Of a stretch of DNA of 64,000 bases, positions 11,397-24,086 are shown one piece after another. The first letter of the stretch is position 1. Every line of letters begins with the position of its first letter. The translations under genes were made by a program, and so were the position numbers. The notes beneath the pieces were generated by a model. That model was not told where the DNA came from. It ran no database searches and was given only the letters and a program-made list of their open reading frames with translations. Origin of the DNA: Magnaporthiopsis rhizophila (Eukaryota > Ascomycota > Sordariomycetes > Magnaporthales > Magnaporthaceae); assembly GCA_003049465.1 (NCBI GenBank), contig PYSS01000008.1, forward strand, positions 62,001-126,000, read 5' to 3'.

Positions 11397-12535
11397 TCAC
11401 TTGCTGCTCACGTCCAAAATCCTCCACCGCCAGCCAGACAGCAGCGCGATGTCCTTGTCGTCCAGCTGGTGGGCGTCCTCGACCTTGTGAGACAGGCGCC
11501 GGAGCCGCTTGCCGAGCGTCTTTGCGACGCGGAGGGAGACCTCGTTCTGGAAGACGTAGAGCACCGAGAAGACGAAAAAGGTGATGGAGGCCAGGCCGCC
11601 CAGGCCCTTAACCGAGTCCATGATGCGGGTGAGCAGCGACTTGCTCCGGAAGAAGGCGTACTCTGTGCTGTTTGACGTCTCCTTGGAGGTTGCCGGGCGG
11701 CGGAAGAGTGTTCTGACCATCGGGATGATGGTGCCGCTGTTTTATATCTTGGGGATCAGCTGACGATCAAGACACCTGATCCGGATGCTAAGATGGTGGA
11801 TGGATGGATGGGTGAGGCGGGTAGGGAGGTAGTTTGTGAATAGAAACGGAGCAGCAGGGAAAGGGGAACGTACACGATGCCGCCTATCAGCCACCTCCTC
11901 CACCGGTGCTCCTCGGCCGCCTTGGCTAGGTCGGCGACGCGTCTCCTTAGCTGGTACAGCTCGCCTACGAGGATGCCCGACTGCAGCCGGATGCGGGCGC
12001 CAAGGTCGGCGCCATCGGCGTCGGCGCTGTGGTATCTGCGCCGCTGCAGGGCCATGTACTCACGGAGAGCGGACTCGGCCGTCGAGCGCGCTCCCCTGAG
12101 GTTATCGGTGGTGACTGTTGCGGCGACGGCGGCGGTGACCATGGGCCCCGGCGACTGCGTCAAGGAGCCGTGCTGCTGCTGCTGCTGTATGGGACTGGGT
12201 GACACGGGCGCCAGCGGCGGGGGGTCGAACTTGGGCGGCTTCTGCTCCTGCTGGTACTGGGGATGGCCACCACCGTTGCCGTTGGGCTGCTGCTGCTGGA
12301 GCTCGTGACGGCCACCATTGCTGCCGTTGGGTGGCTGCTGCTGCTGCTGGAATTGGGTAAGGGCGTCACCATTGACGCCGGCGCTGGGCGGAGGGCCGCC
12401 GTGGAACGGCAGGGGGCCGGAGGGCGCGAGGACGGTGGCGCCAGGGACAGGGACCGGCGAGGTGGAGGTGTAATAAGCCGCAGCGCTCCCCATGGGGCCT
12501 GGCAGCGGCGGGCGGACTTGCTGCTGCTGCTCCAT
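11397..12535 (-). CDS. Gln/Pro-rich protein with two predicted membrane segments
   Basis: Predicted 333-aa protein of unknown function. Exon 1 is 12535-11874 and exon 2 is 11736-11397, separated by a 137-nt intron (donor GTACGT, acceptor ACAG). The split Val codon closes the frame as 'WLIGGIV|GTIIPMVRTLFRR'. Residues 1-140 are low-complexity, rich in Gln, Pro, Gly and Asn, with several Gln runs from CAG/CTG-type repeats. Residues 145-210 are charged and helical and could form a coiled coil ('ALREYMALQRRRYH', 'ELYQLRRRVADLAKAAEEH'). A hydrophobic segment spans about 211-228 and a second one ('LGGLASITFFVFSVLYVFQ') about 266-283. A short basic tail ends in 'GWRWRILDVSSK'. The conserved-looking C-terminal part suggests a genuine fungal membrane protein, perhaps of an organelle; I do not recognise the family. 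Confidence 0.8.
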
Positions 12536-15500
12536 CGTCTACCACACGCTGATGGGACAGGGGTCCTGTGATGCTGGGGCGGCGGGCTGTCGGGATGAGG
12601 AACCCGAGGATGCGCTGAGTACCGGGTACTCTCTGAAATGCAGCTTATCCCCAGCTACGAGATATCTCGAAGGCACAACCTATGCACAGATTGATCTATC
12701 CGGCAGAGTGAGCCGCAGGCGCGCGTCAGCGGCAGGGCGGCGGAGGCTGCGCCGCAGGCGGGCCAGCGTTCAGCTTGCCAGCAGGCAGAAGCGGGAGGCT
12801 GGGGCCGGCTGGGTCCACGTGCCTCCCCAGCCACGTCCATGATGAGCGAGACGGGCCAATCAGACGCGTCGGCGGGGCGCATTATCGAGATGCAGCGGAC
12901 AGGTGCTTTTGCCATTTTGGACAAGTGGTGCCAGCACTTGATAACCCAACTGGAAGCAGGCTGTCACACCAATCCAACCACGATGCTGTGGTTCTCCGGG
13001 TCGTGCCGATGCGCAGCCAGGAGAGCATCCGTATTATTCAGGTGTATGTAACGGTGATGACAATAAACTGAATGCTGAACACCCACCACGTAACAAAAAG
13101 CATTGCCCACAGCGGGAGATCGGATGAAGCGGCATGGACAGGCAGCGCTGATCGGCGCTCTTTGGCACGATATTTGCAGTAGCAGGATGAATCCGGCCTG
13201 TGTCGGCGCGCCCTGGGCACATCACACATTTTGTGGTTCAGGCATGATCCAGAACAGGAAAGCTGGAGCCGATCCTTGTGGGGAGCCTCTGCGGAGAAGC
13301 GCCCACAATCAAATCCGGAGGGACCACGCAGCAGCAGCAGCAGTGAGACTCTGTCGCCATTCCAAGCCGGCGAAGGCCGTGGATTCTGCCCATGAGTCGG
13401 CGGCCGCCGGCGTAATTACTCTCTCAAGGTTCCTTGTTCCTCTCGCTATCGGTCACGGCATCGACCACCATCGTGCTATTGTGTGTATTTTTATGGTTGT
13501 CTTTAGCCGAAGCCCTGGTGCGCACCCCGAAGCAAGGCTCAGTTAGATCCAACCTCGAAGTGCGCCGGAGCTGCACCCCAAAACGAAAGTGGCTCGCCGA
13601 TCGGGACCGAGCTCAAGCCAATCTGCTCCAAGGGCGAAAGGAAATAAAGCGACTTCGGGCGGGCGGCGCCTTGACTCGGCGGGATTTGCACATAATTTCT
13701 TGTCACCCCAGCCCCACGGAGCGCCCGCACCACCCCTTGGCCTTCGCCGACGCCCTCATCCTTGTTCGTGCCGCGAGCCCGGCTCTGGTGGCCCGGAACC
13801 AAGCCCCGCTCTTGGTCATTAAGCACGTAGGGTCTGGGTTCCAAGCCCAGGAAGGCCGAAGGCTTGGGCCTGTTTCTGAACTCGCCCGGCCAAGGTCGCC
13901 CGGTTTCTATGCGCTGCCCTACCGTTGACCCTCCTCAATCGGCTCCCCTTTCCCCCAAGCCATAGATGACGGCAGCACGTCGGAAGCGTGTCAGAATCAC
14001 CGGGCGTGTGGCTAGGCGGTCGGACAAAGACTGAGCGCCTGAGCAAAATCACCTATGTGCGGCAGTCTCGGCAGATCGCCTTTTCCCACTTTTGCTCCAT
14101 CCAACTCCTGCGTCCCCTCCGCCTTCGCATCTTGGCCGGGCCCCGCGTTCTTTCCCCAGTTCTCGGGGGCGACCAGGTTTAGTTAGGTAGGTATTCACGT
14201 GTGCGCTAGCAAATATGGCGGCGAACCGAACAGCAAGAAGAAAACGGACCTCGGCCCCGGCAATATGGCCAACCGAGACGGGGGCATGTTCCGTCTTTCA
14301 GGATAAAGCGCCGGGCCTATTGGGCGTTTTAGGACTGGGGCCAAGAGCGGTCCAGCTCGGCACAGTGTCGGCGGAGCGAAAAAAAGAAAGCATCGCTTTG
14401 GGACGAAGATGAATGCGTTGCGTGACTTGCCGGAGCGGCCTGCCCCAGAAGTGCCGGGGCTGTGCTCGTCACGCCAAGAGCCGCTGGTCATTCGCATCCC
14501 GAGTGTTGTTGTTATTGTCCAGAGGACCTCCCAACGGGCGCAACGGGGCGGGTTTGAGCAACCAGGGGCAAACGCCGCCGGTTCAATCTCTCAACATTTG
14601 ACTGGGGCCCGAGGTAGGGCAGTAAGGCTACAGGATGCAAGTATGCATAAATAGCGACATTGGCATGGCTGGGGCGGAGGATCAGCCGCAGCAATAAAAA
14701 CGATAGCGACGAGGGAAAAAACCGAAATCAAACAAAAATGCGAAGAGATTGCTCGGCGTTTGACGATTGAGGGCACGGAAGGTGTGGAACATGGCTTGGG
14801 CGTGAGTCGGAGCAAGCCCGAGAGGCGTTCCCGAGACCCTCCCACCCCTCGGTTCCTCCTTTTTTTTTTTTGGTCTTCCATGGGCCAACCAACTTCGCAT
14901 CCGACCAGTAGGTAGGTAGGTAGGCAGAACCGAGGCCTCCGTGGCCCGGCTCGCCTTTTTGCTTCTTTCTGCTTCTTCCTTTCTTTCCGTCTGACTCCTG
15001 CTAAAGACTGAACAAGCTTCTATATTATGACGCTTATGAACGAAAATCATGTCACGCCCGGTCCGTGGAATGCGTGGGGATGGCAGGGTTGCAGGACAAA
15101 CCTCGGACATGAGGGGATGGGCATTCCGCCGTGCCTGGTGTCCCATGTCGGCTCGCCGGGCGCAGCAGCAGGCTGAACGACACCCCTGCCTGGCGGCGCT
15201 GCGTCATCTGCCTGTCCCAAAGCGCGTTAGTTAGTTCCTGTTGCACACATCGGCCGCCCGCTCGCCCGCCCAGCAGGTTGGTGGCGACCTGGGCGCGATT
15301 TTTAATTATGATATGGATTTATTGTCATGCGAAGACGGGAGAAGCTACAAGATTGATATCAAAGTCGGCAGTGGCAAACTCGGGCGGGAGCGACGAGGCA
15401 ATAAACAGAGGCAGGCCCGAAGCAGGATGGAGGCGGGCGACACATGGGACCGCACTGTACGAGGTCCGGCGTTCCGGGCGGTCATTTCCCTCGCAGCTGG

Positions 15501-17093
15501 ATGGGGTAGGTATCCCCAACCCAAGTGGCACCCCCCTGTTCCGGAAGACCCGAGGACTCCCCGTCCGGGTTTCATGACGGCCGTTTGCTTTTCTTGGGGG
15601 ATACGACTCCCCGCCGCGACTGTGCCCCCGGCACAGAGTGAGAGACTAGAATGAAACCAAAAGGCCGCACATGCCGCGCAAGCTGACCGTCTGGTCGCTT
15701 CTGTTCTTTTTTTCTTCTTTTTTTTCGCCCCTCTGACGCACCGGCGGCCCCGTTCTCGGATTGGATTTGGAGCTGCTTTGCCCCGGTTGGTTGTGTTTGG
15801 CCGTGGCTGTTGGTTGGCCCGGCTGGCGCTGTTGCTCGACCGGAAATGGGCTTGACGAGACAAGGGGTGGCGGCTAGCCGACGGAATGTGCCCGACCGCA
15901 GCATCAGCAGCCGCACCGCCCTCGATCCCTCATGATTCCACCCTGGTAGCGCGGGAAGACGACAGAGGAAGGAGGACAAAGGACAGGTAAGGCCAGCTAG
16001 TTTGCGTTTAAGTGTAAAATTTAGAACATAGGAAGTAAATAAAAGTAACGGACTCTTTGACGAAAAGTAACGTAGCAAAGATAAAAAGAACAAAGGATGA
16101 AAAAAGGAAAAAAAAAAAGGCTGGCGGTGGTAGTGGTCCGACCAGCGGGCTCTTGGCGAGGATTGACGGTCGCGTCGGAAGATTGCCTGGACGCTGTTTG
16201 GGCAGCTGCCTGGGGGTTCGTACCGTGTCGTGTGGGCCCAGCCCGGAGCTGTCGGCCGTCTCAGACGGCGCCGCGCGTGTGGGAACCGCGAAAGCCTCTG
16301 TTTTTCCCTGGGCTGCCCATCCAATATTTCGATTTCGTCGCGAGGCTTCTTCATGGTTGAGAGGGAAAGGTAAAGAGGTAGGGCAGGATAGATCCATAGA
16401 TGATGGGAAATGAGAAATGACTGCTCAGTTGTCACCACAGACTCGACACCAGACTCGACAAGCCGTGCTCGATTTCCAGCAACTGCCGCCGTCGGGTCTT
16501 CTTGGTGGCCCGTCTTTTGGTTGTCGCCGTTTGGCACAGTGGCGCCAAAGGGGCCGGGCGGGCTGCCCCCAGCGGGGCCAAGTGCTAGGCCTGTCCACTC
16601 TCGCACTCGCCGGCATCATCAGCCCGCCTGCCGCTCACGTCAATGCTTGGGCCTGGCCGCGCGCGCCGTCGGTGCTCCTCCTTTCGTCCTCGTCCATCCC
16701 ATCCTCGCTTGACCCCGTCCTCGGGTAGCACCCCCCCAGGTCCTGAGGCCGTCTCTGAGTTTCTTTTTTCTTTTTTTTTTTTTTCTTTACCGCCCACCGC
16801 CCCGACCACTGGACGCCAGTGTCCTCGCCCTCTTTCCTTCCCTTCCTCCTTTCTCCACCTTCCCCCGTGTGCAGCAACCACCCCGACCCCGATCGTTCTC
16901 AAATTCCACCCGCACCCGAATTTTTCGCCCGCCCGACACTTTCTTTTCTCAACCTCCGGCCTCATCGCCTCCGGACAGCGACACACAAATACTTCTCGGT
17001 CGACGCGTCAATCTCTTCTCCAGTCGCCTCTCTTTCTTGCTGATACTTTTTAATCTCTTTCTTTTCCTTTTGTCGCCTGCATCGTCGTCCACG
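12536..17093. other. 4.6-kb intergenic region upstream of the Zn2Cys6 regulator
   Basis: No coding sequence could be supported, although several frames exceed 100 codons (for example 15572-16606 minus). They lack recognisable motifs and are interrupted by T/A homopolymers and TAGGTAGG repeats (14911-14930). The last ~400 bp (16690-17090) is strongly pyrimidine-rich with CTTTCC-type runs, typical of fungal promoters and leaders, and leads directly into the start codon at 17094. A non-coding transcript or long 5' leader is possible but not visible. Confidence 0.5.
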
Positions 17094-19929
17094 ATGGCTA
17101 CTGTCGTGCGCAGCACGGCTCTTCGGTAAGTCTCTACTCGCCGCGTCACCATCCGCACGACCATCACGCCCTCTCGCCCAGCACCAACACCACTACCACC
17201 AGTACCATCTATCCCATGGCTAACGAGGTCCAACAGAGCCGGCGGCGCCTGCGTCCGCTGCCGAAAAGGTAAAACCAAGTGTGTCTACGAGAACGGTCGC
17301 GCGCCATGCAAGAACTGCGCGAAGGGCATGCACGACTGTTACTTGCCGTCGGAGTCCATGAGCCACGGCGGCCACGGAGTCTCGCCTGCCCGCGTGATTG
17401 CGCAGAGGTCGCGCGACTCTCTGCCCAACGATGCTCGCAACGTCGGACCGGCAGACCGGCAGCGTGACAACGCAGCGACTGCGTCGCGTCACGCGCCGCC
17501 GACCGCAGAGAAGTAAGTACCAATTTTTTTTTTTTTTTTTTTTTTTAATTCTCCCCCATTTTCTACCATGTGCTTCTCCCTTTTTGCCATGCGCAAGTCG
17601 AGTGGCAGCGGCCTTTGTTGCCTGCCTTCAGATCCGCCTCGCAAAAGAGCGGGCGCGAATTTTGGCATGAGCAGACAGCTCCAGGCTTCCTCACCTCAGC
17701 TCGGTCCGGGCGGCGCGGAGCACTTTTTTTTGTGGGGGCGTTGCCGCCTCGAGGCCCAGTGGCCAGTTTTGCAAAAGCACTTCATCCCCCATATCGCTCT
17801 TGTTCGCGGCGGGAACCGCGCCACGGTGGTCGCTGGGCCGCGGCTTGGCGAAAGTGGTGACTCTGGTGGCGCCGGCAATCAAACATGGCCCTCAGCCCAT
17901 TTTCCACTTCGCGCTGCTGGGCCGCCCCGATTTCGCCACGCCGTGGCCTCCGACGGGCCTCGCTGGTGCACGGCCCCAGCGCCCCACAAAAACACCCCCC
18001 TTTTCTCTCGGACCTCCCGTGCCCGCCGCGCCGAGCCCTGCACAACACCCTATTGGCTGGATCCCTGGCAGCCCCCCCGTTCCGAGAGCCATGGCTAACC
18101 GCCCCCTAGGCTCACTCCGGAGCTGCTCGCCGAGTGCGAGCGCGTCGTCAGCAAGACCATCCCCGCATGCGTCGCCTTCCATAAGCCGGGCTTCATTCAG
18201 CAGCTCAAGGGCAACACCATGGACCTGACCATGGTCAATGCGCTGCTCACCATGGCTTCGCGGTAAGCAGCCCTCCTCCCACCCCCACTGCTCCGATGGC
18301 GCACTGGTGCTGACAACAGAGTCTCGTCCCGTTAGCCACTCGCCGGCCCTCATCCGCCGCTATGGTGGCCACACCTCCAGCGCCACCACGGCTGCCGAGC
18401 ACTTCGCTCTCAAGTCCATCAACTTCATCATGCAGGGCCTGGACCACCCCAGCCTGGCCGACATTCAGTCGCTCTGCCTGCTGGTTATTCACGAGTGGGG
18501 CAGCCGTAACGCTGTCCGTGCATACATCTACCTCGGCCAGGCCGCCCGCATGGCCCAGATGTACCGTATCGTGCACGCCCACGAGCAGTCCGAGCCCGAC
18601 CAGTTTCTGAAGTCCGAGTCGTTCCGCCGCACCATGTGGCTGATCTACATTCTGGACTGCTTCCTGACCGCCAGCCCCGGCCGCCACCCCGCCCTGTCGT
18701 CTCACGACGTCAGCGATCTGGCCCTGCCCTGCCTGGACGTCAACTTCAACTTCGGCAGCCCCGTCTACGTCCGCACCCTCAACAACACTCTCCCGAGCAC
18801 TGCCCCAGAGAATAGCCCGCCCGCCGAGGTTGGCGAGTTCGGTCACCTGGTCCTCGCGACCAAGGCCTGGCGCAACGTCATCGAGCTGATGACCACAACC
18901 ACCCTCGCCACCTTCACCGAGGACCGGTGCCGGGTTCTCGAGGCCGAGATCGAGGCGATCCGCCAGTCGCTGCCCATTCACTTCGCCGACAAGCCGGGCC
19001 AGATCAACCTGCACATCACCATGGGCAGCGGCTACACTTATGCCATGATCCACTGTCTGCTGCTCTGTGCCGACATCTTTCTCAACCGTCGCCGCATCCT
19101 GCAGCACGTCAACTCGGAGGGATTCGACGTCGACACGTGGCGCGCCTCCGCCAACGGCCAACTGGCCGACCGGATCCTGGGCGCCGCTCACAGCATAGTG
19201 GCCATGCTGACGGCCCTCGAGAACGGCGCCGAAAAGGACTCGAGCATCTGCTTCCCCATCTTTATGCTGTTTGCCTCCTTCACCTCGGGCGCTGCTGTTG
19301 CCTACCTTCAGCTCAAGGGCTTGACGCCCATGGATGTCCGCGTGACCACCACCACCATCGTGGCCGACGTGTTCCGTTTCCTGAAAGGAGGAGCCGAGTA
19401 CTGGCCGCTGGCCATGCCCTGGCACAGGCATCTGGGTGTGATGGCCAAGGTTCTCAAGGAGTATAACGATCGCATCGACGTCCAAGAGTCTCCCGACGGT
19501 GCCAAGTCGCGCCAGTCGCCGTCCATCAAGGATGACGATGTTTCGTCCCAGCCTGAGAACGGTGCCGCCGACGTCATGGACTACGACCAGGCAGACCCCT
19601 CCGTCTCTCAGACCCCTCACCCTACCATCGAGGGCGGCCGAGACAGCGAGCCTCCGGCGACGAGGCGCCCCGGCATCGCGACCATTAATGGAGGATCTGC
19701 GGGTGCCTCTACCCCGGCAACGGGCAGTCCTCAACCCGCGCCGACCAACATGAAGATCGATAGTCCCGGTCCTGATTCGTCGGCGTCGGTGGCGGACGCT
19801 GCCGAGTCTTCCCGCAAGGACCGAGAGGCGCCGGTTGTCGAGATCGACGCGTCCGAGCTGTGCGCCGCCTTCGAGCGCCAGCTTCTCGAGCTTGATGACC
19901 TGGCTGCTTTCATGGGCGGTGGGGTCTGA
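17094..19929 (+). CDS. Zn2Cys6 transcription factor with fungal TF domain
   Basis: Predicted 684-aa nuclear regulator. Exons: 17094-17125, 17237-17512, 18110-18262 and 18336-19929. The three introns are 111, 597 and 73 nt with GTAAGT/GTAAGC donors, and all junctions close in frame. The zinc cluster is very N-terminal: Cys16, 19, 26, 35, 38 and 45 (C-x2-C-x6-C-x8-C-x2-C-x6-C), interrupted by basic 'RKGKTK'. The fungal-specific TF domain follows, from about residue 105 to 470, with 'ALLTMASRHSPALIRRYGG', 'AYIYLGQAARMAQMY' and 'SFRRTMWLIYILDCFLTAS'. The C-terminal ~170 residues are Pro/Ser/Asp-rich, probably disordered or activating, ending in an acidic-hydrophobic helix. Target genes cannot be deduced; the next gene downstream is a carboxylate permease. 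The tiny first exon and the long second intron are the least certain parts. Confidence 0.9.
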
Positions 19930-22145
19930 GTACCTAGTTCCTGTCGAGGTGTCTTCCGTATGGTTTTCATGGTGCTTGGAAAACCTTGAAGCTCCCATCG
20001 GGGCTGTCCATCTTTTTTTGCCCAAGGGCACCTCTGCCCGAGAGGCTGGTTTCGACAATATGGACTTTGTCCATATTTTAATATCCAGAACCCGTTTTCT
20101 CCTTTTCTGTTGGAGAACAACTTTGTACCGATATCCAGGGTGGCTTTTGATGGCTTTTGGGGAGCAATTGGTCTCGGAATAGTGGTTGGAGCGTCACGTC
20201 TTTGCTCTATTTTTTCTCCCTTTCTTTTTGTTACTTGCAGGGAGAATGGCGTCTATGGATTTATCATTACCTTTGTCTGGACAGGTCTGTCGCATGTATG
20301 CGCAGGAAAACCTCCTCTATTTTTCTGTATTTTAGTTTTTTTTCTTCTTCGTTCTCCCTCTCGCCCACCGATATCGGTGTCTTTATTGCAGACCTTCCCG
20401 CTTCTTCTCTTCTTGTCCCTATTTCGTCCTCTTTGTTTCTGCTCGCGCACCCCGCCGATTCGAGTCGGCTTGGCTGTTGGCAGGCGGGGCTGCCTGATCG
20501 GAAACAATTCTTCTGTGGCGTTGGAGACCCATCTCCTTTGCTTGATTGCCACGAGTTTGTTTTCCCCAGCATTTGCGGCGACTGCATACGTAATTCAGGG
20601 CTGGCAAAAGATGGAAAAATGGGGGACTTTTGGAGGGGTTGTTGGCTGTTTGTATTGTAAAATATTTTGCTGCCTAAGTGCGTCGCACACAAACTTGATG
20701 CCCTTCAGTCATGTCTCGCCAGTCTTGATGCTTTTGGCTCTTGAGGTTTCCTACTTGAGATGGACCGAGATGATCGGTTCGGAAACGTGTGGGGAGTCGA
20801 CATCACGGGTTTTCGTCTAGATAGCGGCACTCCTAGCTAACCACACTTTCACGAGGTCGGAACAGCCACGCGGCATCTTTGTAAGGCATTGGAGGCGGAG
20901 GCATGTCACACCGCAAACTCGTGCGTAGACGGGCGTGGGGAAGAAGGTGCCCTCGAGTCAAGGGCCGCTGTGACGTTACGGGCTTGGTCCTCACTCACGA
21001 CGATAACAAGCGCACCGCCGTTCATTTTTTTTTTTTTTTTTCCGAGTCAACCGGCGCCGCAACGCTCCTCCTCTGTCTTCCCGTAGGTATTAGGCTCTAT
21101 TCTCGCTTCCACGCCTCGCGTGGAAGCATGGACAGCACCTAGGTAGGTCATGTATGTGATCTTGGGCGGTCGAACGAGTAACCCCCCGCTACCTAGGCAC
21201 TCCAGGGTCGGCGAGAAATACGCGTGCAGGCGGTGTCTCCTTTTTGGACCTCGTGTTCCCGCCCCATGGTAGATCTGCGGGGAGAAAAAAAAGCTTGTCG
21301 ACCCGAGCTTACTCGGTCTGCTATGCAGAATGATGTCAGAGAGAATGGATGGCACTTAAAATATGGTCCTCCTCCCCGCACCAAGTCTATGTAACCCCAG
21401 ACGCACCGCACTGGAGCTTCATTTGATAGGGCGAATTGTGATCAAGCTTTTTTCCCGCCTGCTCCCCTTCTGCACGCACCGTTGGAGACCCTTCATCTGA
21501 ACCCAACCGCCATCTGCCAGGCACGCAATGTTGACGCGATACAACCCTCGTGTTTTATCCGAATCACGGGGCGAATATGGTATACCCTCTGCGCACCATG
21601 TACCTATGCTTAAACACTCAGTGGATCAAAAAGCTTCAATCCCACTCCTGCTGCCCGTGTGAGAGGGAGGCACCGCGTCGTCCTGGGGATTACTGGGTCC
21701 AAGCCGCGACGGTCGCCACACCGCCTGAGACGGGCGGGTGAGCAAGACGGATAACCCGGCAAAGAGGGGTTTTGCACTTGTGTGCAGCTTCCAATAAGAA
21801 GCCATGGGGGGACTGGGTTTGCCGCCGTGTTGGGGCAAGGTTCGGGCAGATCGTTTATCCCGTGACGACTCTTTTTTTTGGGGCAGGCTAAACATGAGAG
21901 GATGCTGCACCCCACTCCCCGCCAGATCTACAAGTATTTGATTTCGATCATCCTGCCCTTCCGTCTTGCTTGGGGCCACTCTTGTCGGTTCTGCGCCCAA
22001 GTCGTGCTGCCCAGCCCAGGTCAGCCCAGCAGTAAGTCCATCCATCCTGTTGCACAACAAGCAGCCCAAAAGACAAACAGTATTCCCAGGCGAGACAAGG
22101 AGGAGAGAAATAAAATAAAAAAAAGGTTAGACTCCATTCACACCC
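19930..22145. other. intergenic stretch between regulator and permease genes
   Basis: About 2.2 kb. The first ~900 bp is T-rich (3' flank of the regulator); a 236-codon frame at 20110-20820 is Phe/Leu/Cys-rich and looks incidental. CACCTAGGTAGG near 21137 and CTACCTAGG near 21188 belong to a motif seen between other genes here. The end contains the leader of the permease gene. No further gene seen. Confidence 0.5.
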
Positions 22146-24086
22146 ATGGCCGGCGCCGGTCTCGAGAAGCCCATGACCGAGCATGGCGACGCCGGAAGCG
22201 GCCGGTCCGAGGCGGCCCACGACTATCCGCCGTGGCACGGCATGTCGACCGGCCGGTACCTCGCTACTCGCGTCTCGAGCCTAAAGCCGCCCATGACCAA
22301 GGCGCCGAACCCGATCAGGCTGCTGCTGATGCTTGACCGCCACTGCTGGGCCTTTTTCCTGGTGGCCTTTGTCGCGTGGGTGAGTTTCTTGCCGAGAGCG
22401 CGACGCCCTGCCGCGCGTGGAAACAAAAGAAAGGTTCTATTCAATGCTCACCATACCGCCCGCACACTCTCCACAGACGTGGGACGCGTTCGACTTCTTC
22501 ACCGTCTCGCTGACCGTCCCCCAGCTGGCAAAAGCCTTCGGGAGGACCAATACGGACATCACATGGGGCATCACCCTGGTGCTCATGTTTCGGAGCGTGG
22601 GGTCCGTCATATTCGGTATAGCAGCCGACCGTTATGGCCGCAAGTGGCCCTTTATAGTGAACAACATCCTTTTCATCGTGCTTGAGCTGGTGAGTACCGA
22701 GAGGTCGATTTATTGACTTTGCTTGGCACCGGCCCACGGTTGGGACTGGCCGGCTTGGCATGCAACCCTGGCTCTATCCATAACTAGCGAAGTTTTTTTT
22801 TTTTTTTTTTTTTTCTATCGCGCCACAGCCATAACTGACATCATAGTGACATACAGGGGACGGGCTTTTGCAACACATATGGCGAATTCCTCGCCTGTCG
22901 CGCCTTGTTTGGTGTTGCCATGGGGGGCCTGTACGGAAACGCCGCTGCGACGGCTCTTGAAGACCTCCCAGAGAAATCGAGAGGTCTGATGAGCGGCATC
23001 TTGCAGCAAGGCGTAAGTGGCACGCACCCAATTTTCGTTCTCGGGCAGCCCCTGGCCTTTGATACCTTGTGTATGCAAGAGTCGAGAAGCTGACACCGGC
23101 CGGTCCTCGCTCTTTACCCACAACAGTACGCATTCGGCTACCTGCTCGCGACGGCCTTCGCGCGGGCGCTGGTCGACACGACTCCCCACGGCTGGCGGCC
23201 TTTGTTCTGGTTCGGCGCCTGCCCGCCGGTGCTCATCATCCTCTTCCGCCTCGCGCTACCCGAGACGCGGGCATACGAGGAGCAGACGGAGCTGCGGCGC
23301 GCGGCGGCGGCGGCGGGCTCGTCGGCGTCGCGCACGTTCCTGCGCGAAGGCAAGGTCGCGCTGCGGCGGCACTGGGCCCTTCTCGGCTACCTGGTCCTGC
23401 TCATGGCGGGCTTCAACTTCATGTCGCACGGCAGCCAGGATCTGTACCCGACCATGCTGACGTCGCAGTTCGGCTTCTCGGCCGATGATGTTACCGTGAC
23501 ACAGGTCGTCGCCAACCTCGGTGCCATGTTGGGCGGCACCGTCGTCGGCTACTGCTCGCAGATCGTCGGCCGGCGCCTCTCCATCCTCGTCTGCTGCGTG
23601 GTGGGAGGGGCGCTGCTGTATCCTTACACGTTCGTGGTCACGCGCTCCCTCGTGGCCGCCGCCTTCTTCCAGCAGTTCTGCGTCCAGGGCGCTTGGGGCG
23701 TGATCCCCATCCACCTCATGGAGCTGTCGCCGGGCGCGTTCCGCACGTTTGTGGTCGGCACGTCGTATCAGCTCGGCAACCTCGCGTCGTCGGCCTCATC
23801 GACCATCGAGTCCACCATCGGCGAGCGGTTCCCGCTGCCGGACAGGAGTGGTAGTGGCGCGCGCCGGTATGAGTACGGCAAGGTGATTTGTATATTCATG
23901 GGCTGTGTGTATGCCTACGTCATCGTCCTGACGCTTCTTGGGCCCGAATACCTGCGTCGCAACTTCGATGCTGAGCACGGCGAGGACGCCAGGGAGGCGG
24001 TGGGAGAGCAGGCCGTCGCAGAGGCCGCGAGGAGGAGCGGCTGGGTTGGGGGCGGCCAGACGGCGGGCTCCAAGAGTGCGGCGTAG
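22146..24086 (+). CDS. jen1: JEN1-type monocarboxylate/proton symporter (MFS)
   Basis: Predicted 520-aa plasma-membrane permease of the Jen1 family, which moves lactate, pyruvate or other short carboxylates with protons. Exons: 22146-22379, 22477-22689, 22857-23012 and 23127-24086, with introns of 97, 167 and 114 nt, all phase 0. After a ~60-residue cytosolic N-terminus come about 12 membrane segments. Diagnostic features are 'TWDAFDFFTVSLTVP' in the first helix, the MFS loop 'GIAADRYGRKWP', and the Jen signature 'NFMSHGSQDLYPT' (N-x-x-S/T-H-x-S/T-Q-D-x-x-x-T) in the seventh-helix region. A conserved 'WGVIPIHLMELSPGAFRTF' follows. Intron 2 contains a T20 run. The protein is shorter than yeast Jen1 but normal for filamentous fungi. 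Such genes are usually induced by carboxylates and repressed by glucose; no site for this is evident here. Confidence 0.93.

Noticed and set aside
14571..14600. T-loop-like 'ggttcaatctc' suggestive of a tRNA
   Set aside because: No matching acceptor, D or anticodon arms could be folded around it.
15572..16606. 344-codon minus-strand frame upstream of the regulator gene
   Set aside because: Low-complexity, interrupted by homopolymer-derived runs, no domain, and overlapped by many other frames.
18247..20058. 603-codon minus-strand frame opposite the regulator
   Set aside because: Mirror of a GC-rich coding exon; the + strand product has clear transcription-factor domains.
20110..20820. 236-codon + strand frame after the regulator gene
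   Set aside because: T-rich 3' flank giving Phe/Leu/Cys-rich sequence without motif.
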